Part shown: piece by piece, positions 20,894-32,719 of the stretch
How positions within the stretch are numbered: position 1 is the first letter of the stretch
Layout of the letters: each line of letters starts with the position of its first letter
Assembly (NCBI GenBank): GCA_010093515.1
Contig: MU001670.1
Location: 905,501 to 969,500, forward strand
Direction: 5' to 3'
Length of the DNA stretch: 64,000 bases
Source: Lineolata rhizophorae
Taxonomy: Eukaryota > Ascomycota > Dothideomycetes > Lineolatales > Lineolataceae
Notes under the pieces: model-generated
The model's input: the letters and a program-made list of their open reading frames with translations, nothing else
Told to the model about the DNA's origin: nothing
The model's database searches: none
Made by a program: the position numbers and the translations under genes

Positions 20894-22701
20894 ATGGCTG
20901 ACGCATCGCCTTCATCGCGAGGCACCACGCCAACCATTCACGCGCCGCGCCGTACCCTCGACGAGGATCATGCGCCCGCTGTATCCTCCCCGCTGAATCC
21001 TAATCCCGACGTGAACAACGCTGGCAATACCCCGACAGCTAGGCCGCGCCCTGCCGCCACGAAACCGCTGCAGCGTGAGCAGCGGGAGAAGCGCGAGACC
21101 TTCAAGAAACGCGAGGCGCACACGCCGCGGGGCAGTACGCCGGATGTGGGCGGTGGTAGCGGGAGTGGCAGCAAGCAGCTGAAGGCGACGGCGGCCGCCC
21201 CAGCAACAGCAGTGCCCTCGCCAATGCGATACAGTATCCCGGAGCCCCGGCTCAGCGATTATGAGGGACCGAAAGACCCTATTTTTACCAGCCATGAACC
21301 AGTGCCGTTCATGACGCCGGACGGGGAGAGGGAGTTGAAGAAACCGACGGATCAGTACGCTCTTCGCAAACTGTAGTTATCGTGGCGTGCTGACGATTAT
21401 CTAGCGCGGAGAATAAGAAGGCGTATCGCTATACTCATTGTGTTGCAGATCCGCTTTTTCGGCACAAGCAATTCTATCGCCAGTCCGATCAGAAGCCCTA
21501 TGGCCCGCGGATGAGTTTCGAGGACAGCGACAAGTGGATGCACTATGACGAGTCTGGCACATTTCTCACTAACGAAAAAGGCTGGCGCATGGCCCGCGCG
21601 AACGTCGTCGCTAGGGAGGGAAGCCATTACTACGAAGTAAAGATTGTTCGGGGGATATCACGAGAGGGCCCTCCCACGGCTCGAGAAGGAGCTCCACAAC
21701 CACATATTCGAATGGGCTGGGCACGCCGGGAAGCACCACTTGATGCACCGGTCGGTTTTGATAGCTATAGCTACGGCGTGACGGACATGAGGTTCGAGAC
21801 AATGTACCGGTCACGAGCATCTAGAATCACTCAGCCTGGCGCAAATGCTCCAAAACCGAAGCAGACCACCAAGAACAAGCGAAAAGCATCTGCATCTGAG
21901 CCTCCCGCTGACTACGCGCGGGAAGGAGACGTCATTGGTCTAGAAATCAACCTCCCTTCCATCTCTCTCCACCAAAAGGTGGTCGAAGGATACTATAATC
22001 CGGCTGTGGACTTAAGCGCGGGCTTCGATGATCCTCCCGGCCCGGCTCACGATATCATCCGCGACAGAATACCCGTTCCATATAAAGGCAACGTCTACTT
22101 TGAACAGCTCGAATATCAAATGACCAAAGGTATGGAAGCGTACAGCGACCGGGGCCCCTTCAACAAGGTCACTCCAAGCGCCAATCACGAGGACGTCTCG
22201 CTCCGCAGCCTACCGCACTCCTCCATCAAAGTGTATAAGAACGGCAAGCTCATCGGCACTGCTTTCGAAGACCTCATGGCGTTCCTACCGCCAGCTTCCG
22301 CCCCACAATTGTCTTCCGGCGCTCGCGTCGGTTTCGATGATGGCATGCTGGGTTACTTTCCTGCAATCGCTGCTTTTAGCGGCGGCATCGCCCAGCTCAA
22401 TTTCGGGCCAGACTTCTGGTGTCCGCCGCCGCATCTGGTCCCAGAGGACGTAGAAATGACAGATGGCCCTACTTCCGAAGGTGCTGGAACCACACCGTCG
22501 CCACTGCGACCTATGCTCAAGGCAATCAGTGACCGGTTCAAGGAGCAGATTGCCGAGGATGTGGTCTGGGATCTCGTTGACGAAGTTGACTTCTTCATGC
22601 AGGATGGCGGATTTTCGTACACCGGCGAGAATGGCAAAGCACGGAGGGTGGTGCCAACAGCTGGCGGGATCGCGAAATTGAAGGAAGAGGCGGATGATTG
22701 A
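20894..22701 (+). CDS. BRE2: COMPASS complex subunit Bre2/Ash2 (SPRY domain)
   Basis: Exons 20894-21354 and 21405-22701 (50-nt intron, GTACGC donor, TGCTGAC branch, CTAG acceptor) give 585 aa. The N-terminal 130 residues are disordered and basic. After ENKKAYRYTHCVADPLFRHKQFYRQ comes the split SPRY domain: WRMARANVVAREGSHYYEVK, HIRMGWARREAPLDAPVGFD, YSYGVTDMRFE, then after a basic insertion REGDVIGLEINLPS and SSIKVYKNGKLIGTAFEDLM, ARVGFDDGMLGYFPAIAAFS, and a C-terminal helix that would correspond to the Sdc1/Dpy30-binding motif (DVVWDLVDEVDFFM). Bre2 is needed by Set1 for H3K4 methylation in the nucleus. Start chosen by context; an upstream in-frame Met at 20696 exists. Confidence 0.9.
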
Positions 22702-23171
22702 TCAAATGCTACCTATACCCAGCGAATGAGATATCCACTGATATGCATATACCAATATTGCCTTTTCGACCCTGAATCTGCGAGAACCTACAACGGCATT
22801 ACGCGCGCGACTTAACTCGTTGGCGTAGGACGGTTCGGGCCATGCAATTCCAGTGTGCTAATATTACATCACACCTATATGGTTGAAACGAATGCCCATG
22901 GATACACAAGCTAAACCTATACGTAGAGCACTTCAAACAAACCTAACAGCTCCCATGAGATCTAACCAAAGGAGTCCCCAGTCCGTGGGTTTGTTGCCGC
23001 ACTCATCGGAGCTTTTAGTCTTTTTGAGCGTGGGCATTGCATATTTATTTTATAACTTTAGAATGTTCTGTATAATTGGATGTCCTCTACAAAAAGATCA
23101 TATGTACAAGTTGTCCCAGCCGAAATGGGATTACACTTTCTTACCGCACGACTACAAAACTTGGTATATAC
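22702..23171. other. intergenic region between convergent BRE2 and decarboxylase
   Basis: 470 bp between stop codons; no coding or RNA signal seen. Confidence 0.6.
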
Positions 23172-24921
23172 TCAATGACTTAACACAGTCTTCGTTAGAT
23201 CAGTTCCTAGGCCATCTTCTTTGCCACTCAACACCTCTTCAGCAACTTGGACCAAAATTTCGAAAGCGCGCCTAACGTATTTCTCTTCTGTCCAGGGACT
23301 TCCTGTGACAACTCGGATGACGTAGACCCCATGGACCACCGTGCTAGTGAGGAAGATCTCCCCATGCTGATTTACACGTTCGTAGACCTCCTTTGTTACC
23401 TCATTAGTATCAAGCAATGCCTGCGCCTCGGCGCTGGGCGTAAAGTCGTTCAGGTAAGCTTCGTGCGAGGGATTCGGCTCGCTCGCCTTTCTGCTCTGGT
23501 CTTGCTCCTTCGTCGCCTTCCGCGGAATTACAGTGAAGCAGTTCAGCGAGAAGGCAGGCTCTGTCGTGATGGAGAAGAGATCTTTACGGCTCTGCAGAAG
23601 GGACGTGAACAGCTTCCCGAAACCGACGTGCTTGCGGATGTGGGCTTGCAAGCCCTCGATACCGTATGACCGGAGGACGAACCAAATCTTGAGCGAGCGG
23701 AACCGACGTCCTAGTGGGATTTGCCAGTCTCGATAGTCCGTTACAAGGCCGGAGTCTGTGAAAGTATTTCTAAGGTAGGCTGGGTTAATCGACAGCGCGT
23801 GGGTTAGGTTTGCGCGCCGCTTGACGAAAAAGCAACTGATATTGTCAGCAGTGAACGTAGCAGTATACCCGGCCAGGTTGTTACTTACCTCGCATCGAAG
23901 TTGGTCAGCAACCACTTGTGCATATTCATGTCGAAGCTGTCGAAGGCATTCCAGTCCTTTGTGAAGTGCTTATACTCATCCAATACCAGTGCAGCCCCCG
24001 CGTAGGCTGCATCAACATGGACCCAAATATCCTTCTCTTCACCGCGCTCACCGACGACCTTCGAAATCTCGTCAAACCGGTCCGTTGCACAGGTACCTGT
24101 GGTACCCATCGTAACTGTCAAGTAGTACGGTTCGAGACCTTTCTCTTTGCACTCTTTGATCACACGTCGCACCTCCTCACCCCTTAGTGCGCAATTATCT
24201 TCCATCTTCGTCGGGACGGATTGGAACTTTGTACCGGCGATTAGCGCCCCCTTTTGCGTACTGCTGTGCGCCTGATCGCTCCCCAGCGCCACCAACTTGC
24301 TCTTCAACTCGCTCATTCTCGCCTCTCTCGCCTCGCCCTCCAGCCCCTCCGCATCGCACTTGTTCCGGAGGTAGCGCTCGCGCGCCGCCACCATGGCCAC
24401 GACGATGGCCTCGCTCGCGGTGCCCTGGATGACGCCGCCGCCCTCGCCCTTGCTGAGGAAGCACTCGGGCAAGCCCAGCAGCTCGCACATCCAGTCGAGC
24501 ACGACGGTCTCGAGCTCGGTGCACGCGGGCGAGGCCAGCCAGTTGAAGGCGGGGGCCGTGAAGGTGGCGCTGTAGATCTCGCCCAGGATCGACGGGAAGG
24601 ACGCGTTGGCGGGGTAGTAGGCCATGAAGTTGGGCGACTGCCAGTGTGTGAGGCCCGGGATGATCAAATTCGCGATGTCGCGCTGGATGGCCGTGAAGGG
24701 CTCCGAGGTCTGTGGAGGGCCTGACGGGAGCTGCGGGCGTAGGTACCCGGGCGATACGTCGGATACGACGCGGCGCTCGCCGAGAGATTCGTAGTATTTA
24801 ATTACTGGTGGAGTGGCAGGATGAGCCCTTTGTTTTCTATATGCAATATTGTAGAAAGATCCGATTTCTCACCGTCTTCGACGGCGGCGTGTGCCGCCTC
24901 GCGGAACTGATTTGCATCCAT
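23172..24921 (-). CDS. aromatic-L-amino-acid decarboxylase family (PLP-dependent)
   Basis: Complement of exons 24873-24921, 23889-24804 and 23172-23835, in phase, 542 aa. Exon 1 encodes MDANQFREAAHAAVED; exon 2 resumes with IKYYESLGERRVVSDVSPGY, the typical start of the group II decarboxylase fold. Then HWQSPNFMAYYPANASFPS, GVIQGTASEAIVVAMVAARE, TMGTTGTCATDRFDEI, WVHVDAAYAGAALV (the Asp that contacts the pyridine ring) and MNMHKWLLTNFDA, whose Lys (about residue 313) should bind PLP. The C-terminal RVVTGSPWTEEKYV is also conserved. It would decarboxylate Tyr, Trp or DOPA to the amine; the sequence does not settle which. Cytosolic. A TATA box lies about 115 bp upstream. Confidence 0.9.
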
Positions 24922-25034
24922 TGCCAAGTGGGGATGTCCTAGAAGAAACGAAAAACTGACTGAATCTAATGAAACCTATGGAGTTGAACATCGAAAAGAA
25001 GTTGTAATTTCTTGAAGATAATTGTCGTAAACAC

Positions 25035-25045
25035 TTATATATATA
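25035..25045 (-). promoter_or_regulatory. TATA box of the decarboxylase gene
   Basis: TATATATATAA on the minus strand, about 115 bp before the ATG at 24921. Confidence 0.55.
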
Positions 25046-25656
25046 GCTCAGACCGACAAGAAAATCCTCCAAGGCACTCACAGCACATACTACTACAGAG
25101 TCCCTGCGCAGATCCTGCACAATGACAGCGAAAGGGCGCGAGCATTCCGCGTCTGCCCCGCTTTGCTCTTTTGGGGCAAGCTCGCACTAAAATCTACGCT
25201 GACGGAACTAAACCGCCGTGATCGGAACGTGGTTTATCGGAGCTCGGACTAGATTATTTGAGGGTTTGCGCATTCGACGCGTGCCGACCAATTGGCGGTG
25301 GGGAATCGGCTCGGAATTCCCGGGGATTTGGACCCGCGGGAGGTGGATTTGCCTAACATGGACATGTTGACTATCGCAGGGCGCGAGGGCGTTGGCCCGT
25401 TTAACGGGTCTTAGGTAGTCCGCGGAATAAAGCCAAGGATATAGAAGAACCCAATGAACGAACGAATAGATTCTTCATTTAAATAACCGTGAACTTGGAC
25501 CCTGGGAGGACTGACTTTGATGACATATCATTGTTTACTGAAGTGGCTCTATGAAGCGTAAACGGAAACCGTTGATTCCATAATCTTTCGCGGTCCGCAC
25601 CGGAACTCAACCATCTGGTTACGCCAATGCGCTCGCGGCTGACGCCTTCATTCCCC

Positions 25657-25665
25657 TATATAAAG
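25657..25665 (+). promoter_or_regulatory. TATA box of the DUF427 gene
   Basis: TATATAAAG, about 100 bp upstream of the ATG at 25763. Confidence 0.6.
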
Positions 25666-25762
25666 CGGGCTAAAGTTGCCCAGAGTCAAACGAAGCGCAA
25701 CATTAAGTGTCGATCGACTTTACAACTCTACAAACCCGGACCCCATACTCGCCGCGGAAAAT

Positions 25763-26360
25763 ATGCCCCACGCTACAGCTAAAGTCGACGGCGTGACTGT
25801 GGCGGAGACGGACTCCTACGAGGTCGTCGAAGGGAACATCTATGTACGTTGGTGGCCCAGCATGCAAGATCCCGATACCGCTAGCTATGCTAGGTAGCTT
25901 ACGTTACCCTGATGACCTGCTAACGAATTGCGCGCAACGGACAGTTTCCGCCATCGTATGTGTTCGTTCCGCTCCTGCCAGCCTAGCGCAGGATTGGAAC
26001 CAAAGTAAATAGCATCGGCGACTAACGGTATAGCGCCGCAGTTCCGTTAACAAGAACTATTTCGCCTCTACTGACAAACACACAACCTGTCCTTGGAAGG
26101 GCAGAGCCTCGTACTATACCATTGACGTGAACGGTTTGAAGCACTTCGGCGGGGGTATCACTTGATTGTCAAATTCTAACAGAAGTACAGGGACGTCTTA
26201 CAAAGACTCTGCCTGGTATTATCCGGAGCCGAAGAGCAAGGCGAGTCACATCAAGAATTATGTCGCCTTCTGTGAGTTTAAATGCCTTTATTCCCGTGAT
26301 ACCTTGCAGCCTGCTTACTGTCAAGCAGACACCTCGAAGATAGACGTGACGTCGGAGTGA
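25763..26360 (+). CDS. DUF427 domain protein, five exons including an 11-nt exon
   Basis: Exons 25763-25843, 25945-25955, 26042-26133, 26191-26271 and 26329-26360 join in phase to 98 aa. Donors are GTACGT, GTATGT, GTTTGA and GTGAGT. The product reads MPHATAKVDGVTVAETDSYE, then EGNIYFPPSSVNKNYFAS, then KHTTCPWKGRASYYTIDVNG, then AWYYPEPKSKASHIKNYVAF, ending with DVTSE. CPWKG and the AWYYPEP block are the signature of DUF427 (PF04248), a small beta-rich fold with no settled function, common in bacteria and fungi. Exon 2 is only 11 nt yet supplies the conserved FPP motif, which argues that it is real. Automated predictors are likely to miss this gene because its longest uninterrupted exon is 92 nt. 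Confidence 0.85.
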
Positions 26361-26515
26361 CCGCCCCGCCTAAGATGGAGAATCAGAGGTTCCCTGTTGT
26401 CCTTCCGACTCCGCTTACGCCCCGGTTGCATGAACTACTTAAGACCTATGCCGAATGGGAAGGTCGATTGCTTGACGAACGCCGTAAATGCCAATATGCT
26501 CTTTATAGGATTCCC

Positions 26516-27620
26516 TCATGATGTGACCATACCTTTTGCAGCGTGACTGTCCGTGCCGTTGCCCGCCGCCAAGACATTATTGAAGACCTTCTCCTTAATT
26601 TGCATCGACATTAAGCCGGCCTGCTCCTCGCTCGAGATCTTCTCCGTCGTCTTGACGAGCCGATCTAGCTCCGGGTCCTTTTCGATAGCGGACGTGATCT
26701 TGCGCTTGTTTGAAAACATGCCCGCGTGCGCCTCGGCCTGCTTGACCTTGCGCGCGAGATCCTCGATCTGCTTGGTGCCGTAGACACGGTTCGAGAAGAG
26801 CGGCGAGCTCGACAGGGTGCCGACCCAGTACTTGTTCCAGAGCGACTCAAGAAGGCTGCTGTCGAGCGTGCTCTTGTAATGCGACACGTCGAGCGAGTAG
26901 TAGCGGCTGCTGTGGGCGCCGAAGTCCTCGACTTTGCCCAGCGGTATGGCCTGGAAGTCGTCCGTCGCGGCCGCCGCGTCGGGCCGATAGTTTTCCGGGT
27001 ACGTGCGGAAGGCGCCGATCTCGACCTGGCCGGCGCTGATGGTGCGGTCCGGGTCCACCACGACGGCGAGGAACGGGTCCTGGAACATCTGCTGCGTCGC
27101 CTGGGTCGTGACGTCGATGCCGGACAGCCAGCAGCCGTAGCCCGGGTGCGAGTGGTACCAGCCGACGACGTTGTCCATCTGGTCCGACTCGCGGCTGAGC
27201 CTCGTGTACTCGACCATGTACTCGTTGGCGTCCTCCTGCGCGTTGACCCGCGTCTCGGTGCCCTCGACGGGCAGCCGGAATGCGTCCGTCACGATGAACG
27301 TGTCACCCCGAATGTTGCCTTGCATCAGGCCCATCACCTCGATCGACCCGCCCGACCGCGCGTGCATCACCATCTTGAGCAGTGCTACCGCTGAAATCCG
27401 CACCTTTTTGAAGTAGTTCGGGTTGTCGCGCCACGGTCGATTGTTAAGAGCAGCTTGCTCCTCGGCGGAGGGGCGACCATAGAGCGCGTCGCGCTGGGGA
27501 TCCACCAGCTGGATTGCATTTTCGAGCTCTGCGAAGGCGCATATTAGTAATTCAAGAAGCTGTTAATATATAGGGTACAGCGTTATTGGACATACCCCAT
27601 GCCTTTTGAGCTGTCGACAT
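26516..27620 (-). CDS. CSN5: COP9 signalosome subunit 5 (Csn5/Rri1), JAMM isopeptidase
   Basis: Complement of exons 27596-27620 (MSTAQKAW) and 26516-27528, 345 aa. The MPN+ domain covers about residues 50-190, with [20 protein letters not shown] (the catalytic Glu is in this block) and the JAMM zinc motif [34 protein letters not shown] and [10 protein letters not shown] follow as in other Csn5 proteins. Csn5 removes Nedd8 from cullins within the COP9 signalosome in nucleus and cytosol; in filamentous fungi the complex affects development and secondary metabolism. The 3' end has AAAG before GTATGG, so a small extra C-terminal exon beyond the stop at 26516 is possible but I could not place one. 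Confidence 0.93.
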
Positions 27621-27902
27621 GGCGGGCAGATTTGCGCAGCCACGGGAGTGAAGGAAGGAAGCGGCGGGGAGGGTGGGACAGCTCACAGCAACAGAAAGCT
27701 CCGCGCTTGTCCAATTAGATTAAGTTTGTATATTATGTAAGACGTAGCCCGCTCACTCCCCAGTGCAAGGCTCAAATAAATGATTTCACTTTGTTCATCC
27801 AATGTGTTCACATGTCACTATTTTTAAAGCACGTTGGATGAAGTTTAGTGAGGCGGTCTAAGCACATAATTCAGTATTTTCTCTTATAGGAGGACTAACC
27901 GC

Positions 27903-29050
27903 CTATGAAAGCCGCAAGATCCTAACAGCATTATCTCCTAGGACAGCATCCGCAGACTTCCTGTCTTCTCCAAAAGCAGTTTTTATAGCGCTATAGTTTG
28001 TCTTTACACTTAGCCACTCTGTTTCGCCTGCCTCGAGTGGTGGGAAGAAAGGATGATCTGTCCCTGCAGTGTGGAGTAACGTTAGCACAATTATTAGCAG
28101 AATAGGACTGTTCTTTACTCACCAAACATGAGCCTATCCGACCCAGACGCCGCAAGTGCAGACTGCAGCCCGACTTCAGAATAAATAACCGCATCGAGAT
28201 AGATGTTCTTCTTTAATATATCCCAGATGCTCCTCCTATTCTTCGTCTTCCCCTCCTTCATCAAATGCGCATCATGCGCCACGCAACTCTCGATACGCCC
28301 CGCCAAAAACGGCAACGTCCCTCCTGAATGCGCCAGCAGGACCTCCAGCCCCTGAAACCGATCCCACACGCCACTCAGCACCATCCTCGCGACCGCGATC
28401 GTCGTCTCGAGCGGGAACCCCAGCGCCAGCGGCAGCACGTGGCCGTACTCGGCGGCGCGGGGCCCATACACGCTCGGCGGTAGCCCGTAGTGCGGATGCA
28501 GGAACACCAGCTGGCGGTGCCGCTCGAGCGCGGCGTAAATGGGGTCCAGCGCCGGGTCGTCCAGCCCCTTGCCCAGGCCCGACGTCCCCATGATGACGCC
28601 GCGCATGTACGGCAGCCGCGCCAGGCGCGCCACCTCGGCCGCAACCTCGTCGGCCGAGCCCGACAGCGGCAGCGTCCCGAACGCGAACAGCCGGCCCGGA
28701 TGCGTGCCGCAGAGGGCGTTGACGTCGTCGTTGACGGCGCGCGCGGCGGCGGCGGCCTCCGCCGCCGGCAGGAAGTCGAGCCAGGGGTTCGCGAGCGAGA
28801 TCACCGACACGTCGATGCCATGCGCGTCCATGAAAGCGACCTTGCGCGATATGTCCCAGTACTCGGGGCCGATGGGCCGGCCGCGCGAGGTCGACGGCGT
28901 GGACGGGTCATCTTCGCCGGGGAGGATGATGAGGCGTGACGAGGAAGGCGCGTCGGGGAAGTTGCGGATGTAGGGGACGGCGGTGCGGGAGCGGAGGAGA
29001 GAGATGAAGGAGGGCGGATAGACGTGCGTGTGGATGTCTACGATGGGCAT
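27903..29050 (-). CDS. amidohydrolase (ACMSD-like, amidohydro_2 family)
   Basis: Complement of exons 28123-29050 and 27903-28063 (GTGAGT donor, CTGCAG acceptor), 362 aa. Metal-site motifs of the family are in order: DIHTHVYP at the N-terminus, QLVFLHPHYGLPP (about residue 180), EVLLAHSGGTLPFLAGR, and MFGTDHPFFPP across the intron, which supplies the last Asp. These fit aminocarboxymuconate-semialdehyde decarboxylases and related decarboxylases such as gamma-resorcylate decarboxylase; the substrate is not clear. Cytosolic, no signal peptide. Its start faces the 2OG oxygenase gene (540 bp apart), so joint expression is possible. Confidence 0.87.
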
Positions 29051-29590
29051 GATGGAGCGGGGTTATTGTTTAGGAAAACGCACGGGGGTCTTACCCTACC
29101 TCTGCGGCGCCTCCAATCGCGGTGGAAGGAACGGTGGCTGAAAGGAGTTGAAGAATTGCCATCATCCCTACCACCCCACTATTGCATTTCCCTCGTCCGT
29201 TCGTCGATCGTTCTAGTATGTAACGGCAAATGACCCTTTTATTGAAGCAAATCATCTCATCGACTGCTAGGACGCTCCCGATAAGGCCCGCCCTCGGACC
29301 CTTATCGCCAGCTGCCCCATTAGTATTCTTTGCCCCTCCTGCCCAGCCGTCCGCTGCCCACTCACTCCACTCACCAGACTTCTTTCCGTCGGCGATCGCC
29401 GCAAATTTTGACCCAACTGCTGGCCGTAGCTTGAAGTAAACATAAATATATAAAAGACCGCGAGCGCGTAGTCCTCCTCAAGGAACGCGTTTGTTTGTAG
29501 TCCTAAAAAGTCCGCCCTTGCTTGCGTCTTGTATTGTGAACACACATCTTAGCGCTGATACATTGACGGACTCTCCGATAACTGACCAAA
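29051..29590. promoter_or_regulatory. divergent intergenic region, amidohydrolase / 2OG oxygenase
   Basis: 540 bp between starts; contains one TATA box for the rightward gene. Confidence 0.5.
29447..29456 (+). promoter_or_regulatory. TATA box of the 2OG oxygenase gene
   Basis: TATATAAAAG, about 135 bp upstream of the ATG at 29591. Confidence 0.55.
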
Positions 29591-30823
29591 ATGTCGAGAG
29601 CAGTGGCATCAGCAGTTGAAAAGGATGAATTGTTCATCCCCGTATGTTGTTTCTGTTTCTGGTTTGCCTGACGAGAAAAAGCTAGCGAAGGAACTGCAAT
29701 CCAGACGCCAATTCTCCCTTTAAGAACAGTTGAGCGAGCAACGTTCAAGCCATAGCATCACTAACGCTTATTTAAAGCTCATCGACTTTTCCCTTTTCCT
29801 CCATGGCACCCCTTCCGAGAAACAATCCACCGCGACCGCCATCCTCGACGGCTTCAAGCGCGCCGGCTTCATCTACATCAAGAAACACGGCATCTCGCCC
29901 GAGACCGTTTCAACCGTCTTCTCGCAATCGGCGTCCTTCTTCGCGCGGCCGCAGGCCCAGAAGGACGCTCTCGCCTGGACGACGCCCGAGTCGAACCGGG
30001 GCTACGTGGCGCACGGCCGCGAGAAAGTCACGCAGCTCGAGTCGCGCGGCGACGTGGACGCGCTGCGCCAGGCGATCCCGGACCTGAAGGAGAGCATGGA
30101 GATCGGGCGCGAGAGCGACGCCAAGTATCCGAACAACTGGCCGGACGGGTTCGACGACGAAGGCAAGACGTTCAAGGAGACGATGCTGGGTTTCTTTGAC
30201 GAGTGCAAGGATCTGCACATGCAGATTATGCGCGCGATTGCGCTGGGGCTCGGCATCGACGAGAAGTGGTTCGACGGGTACACAGACGTCGGGGATAATA
30301 ACCTGAGGCTGCTGCACTATCCGTCCGTGGAGAAGAGCGTGTTCAAGGCAAAAAAGGGGCAGGTGAGAGCGGGAGAGCACTCCGACTACGGTATGCTGAA
30401 CGCGTTCGAAGCCCGGGTAACCCACTCGAAGCGATGGGGAACTGACGGCTTTGGCTAGGTTCCATAACCCTCCTGTTCCAGGACGATCGCGGCGGTCTCC
30501 AAGTCGAGTCTCCACTTGGCACCTTCGTTGACGCAACGCCCATCCCAGACACCATTGTCATCAACGCCGGTGATCTGCTGGCCCGCTGGTCCAACGACAC
30601 CATCAAGAGCACCAAGCATCGCGTCGTCGAGCCGCCGCTCAAGCCCGACCAGGAGCAATCCGACGTCTATCCGGCTCGGTATTCGGTTGCGTACTTCTGC
30701 AACCCCAACTTCGACAAGTATATTGAAGCGATTCCAGGAACGTTTGGCGAGACGGCAGAGAAGAAGTATCCCGGGATCAATAGCGGAGAGTACTTGGTGC
30801 AGAGGTTGGCGGCGACGTATTAA
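29591..30823 (+). CDS. 2-oxoglutarate/Fe(II)-dependent oxygenase (isopenicillin-N-synthase-like)
   Basis: Exons 29591-29641, 29778-30390 and 30459-30823 join in phase to 342 aa. N-terminal DIOX_N domain: FIPLIDFSLF, AGFIYIKKHGISPETV, then a central region with NRGYVAHGREK. The 2OG-FeII_Oxy domain shows EHSDYGSITLLFQDDRGGLQ (the HxD pair of the iron site, with the intron directly after the Asp-Tyr), KSTKHRVVEPP (the distal His) and RYSVAYFCNP (the Arg that binds 2-oxoglutarate). All catalytic residues are present. The substrate is unknown; fungal members act in thymine salvage, secondary metabolism and fumarylacetate-type routes, and none is indicated here. Confidence 0.9.
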
Positions 30824-30996
30824 GTAAGGAATAGGCGAGAGCTATCTTGTAGGCATGAGGTATCAAAATGTATGTTATACTTGTGAGCGCGCTTTGAATT
30901 GACATATGAATTTGTCGTGAGAAGTTGAAGAAGCCTTAACCTACATTCAAGTAAGGTAAAGTAAAAGCTGAACAGAAAATTTAATCATACCACACC

Positions 30997-32719
30997 TCAC
31001 TCACCATCCCAATCCCCTTCCTCCCTTAAAACATCCCACCCGACCAACCTCCACACCTCCCCCTGAAACCACCTCGGCACGTTCTCTTCGTCCACCTTGA
31101 CCAACTTCTGCTGGCTCACAATCTCCCTCGGCAGCCTCGCCCACTCCGGCACACTGCCCGTCCCGTCCCCAAAAATGCCCCTCACCAATACCCTCTGCAA
31201 CCTCTCCCTCGTACTGGACAACAACATCAACTTCCCACCACCACCACCACCGATGCCCCTCTTGCCCCTCGCTCCATTGCTTTTGCCCGCCTTTCCCCCC
31301 ATCCGCTGCTCCGCCTCTCCCGCTCCTGCGCGCCCCATCTCAGCCGCCACAACCACACTTCGCTCCAGCACATCCCGCAAACACACCGCCTCGGCTCTCA
31401 GTCTCGCCATCTCCTCCTCCTTCGGCCGCCGCGGCTCCCGCAGCGCGCGCTCTGTGTCACCTTCAGGCCACGCATTAAGCGCGAAGACGGAGACCAGCGC
31501 GCCAACGCGATGCAGGAGGGCGCGCATGAAGGCGTCGAAGAGAGCCGCGTGTGCGGGGTAGGCGGGTGTGAGTTGGGAGAGAGTGGCGAGGAGGAGCGAA
31601 GTTAAGGCACGTGCGAAGGGTGTTGGCTCGGTTGGAGAACTGGGTGGAGCGGTTGGGTCGCAACGAGCTTGTGATGTACGGGGCTTAGTTCCTTTCTCGC
31701 GCCCGCGTGGGGATGTGGATGGAGCTGGTGGCCGGCCGGTGGCGTCCGAGCCGGTGTCTGAAGGTTCTGGTGGAGAGAGGCACTGGAGGAGGTGCTTCAA
31801 AAGGTGGATGCCGGCGATGATGGTGTCGGGGGTGGCTTCGTTGGATGTGTCGGCGCGGGAAATTTGGACTAAATGGTAAAGGTACGACGAGATGCCCCGC
31901 GCGATGCCTCGGATTGTCGACGGAAAGTCTGGCAATGCGGAGATGGACTTCCGTCTCGTTGGTACTGGGGTAGATCGAGAGTGCAGCCATGTTGCTATTG
32001 ACATGAGACTACTACACAACTGAATTAATGATCGCGACAGCGCATTCGTGTCTGCTGAGCCTGGAGTGTTGAGATTGTGCAGCGTGTACACTGCTTCAGC
32101 CACTCCGGTGGTGGCTTAACGAGAGATTAGGCATCATCAAGAGCTTTCGAAGGAGATATGCACTTACATGTGCTTGACTCTAGGACATTATCACTCCCTC
32201 TTACATCATCTTCATCTAACTCAACTGCTAAAGGCGTGGTTGAACTAGGGCTCTCGGTTGCGTCAATTGCGGATCGCTCTACCCGCTGTAAACCCGCAAT
32301 CTTCTTCCTCTTCAATTGTTCATGGATAGGAATGTTATTCCGCCCCTCTTCCGTTGACGCCGTCATGGGCAATTGACGTTTTTCCCTACGCAGACCTGCC
32401 ACTTCAACTTCCAACTCTGCCCTTGCCGTATTGGCTTGCTCAAATCGCTTCTTCCAGTACGTCACCATATCGATATAGAGGCGTTCAGACCGTTGCCGCT
32501 CTTGCTTCTGACTGGGGCGGATGCTATTTCGCAAACGATCTAAGAAATCTATATGGAAGGTCGTGGGATGAGCATCCAAACGGTGGGTATAATTTACCGG
32601 CGGGAAATCAAACCTTCTAACGAGATATCAACCGGCTTCGAGTTGACAATAGCCACTGCGAGGGCTATGTCAAGGTCTGATGGGAGTGCACCATGAGAGC
32701 CAGTCGGCTTAGGGGGCAT
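30997..32719 (-). CDS. unrecognised fungal protein with N-terminal coiled coil
   Basis: Complement of exons 32614-32719, 32168-32548 and 30997-32114 joins in phase to 534 aa. The first intron (66 nt, GTTTGA donor) is inferred from phase; the second has a standard GTAAGT donor. The N-terminus PPKPTGSHGALPSDLDIALA and VDISLEDFLDRLRNSIRPSQ leads into a charged helix YIDMVTYWKKRFEQANTARA that looks like a coiled coil (about residues 60-105). The middle part has helix-rich blocks (SLIQLCSSLMSIATWLHSR, IRGIARGISSYLYHLVQIS, TIIAGIHLLKHLLQCL, HAALFDAFMRALLHRVGALV) separated by Pro/Ser-rich stretches, which suggests an alpha-helical repeat scaffold. The C-terminus has VPRWFQGEVWRLVGWDVL. I do not recognise the family, although the pattern suggests a nuclear scaffold. 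Confidence 0.7.

Larger units (their letters stand above)
24922..25762. promoter_or_regulatory. divergent intergenic region, decarboxylase / DUF427 gene
   Basis: 841 bp between divergent starts with a TATA box near each gene (25035-25045 and 25657-25665). No ORF of note between. Confidence 0.6.

Noticed and set aside
23247-23669. 140-aa plus-strand ORF over the decarboxylase gene
   Set aside because: Antisense shadow of exon 3; the minus strand is the clear PLP enzyme.
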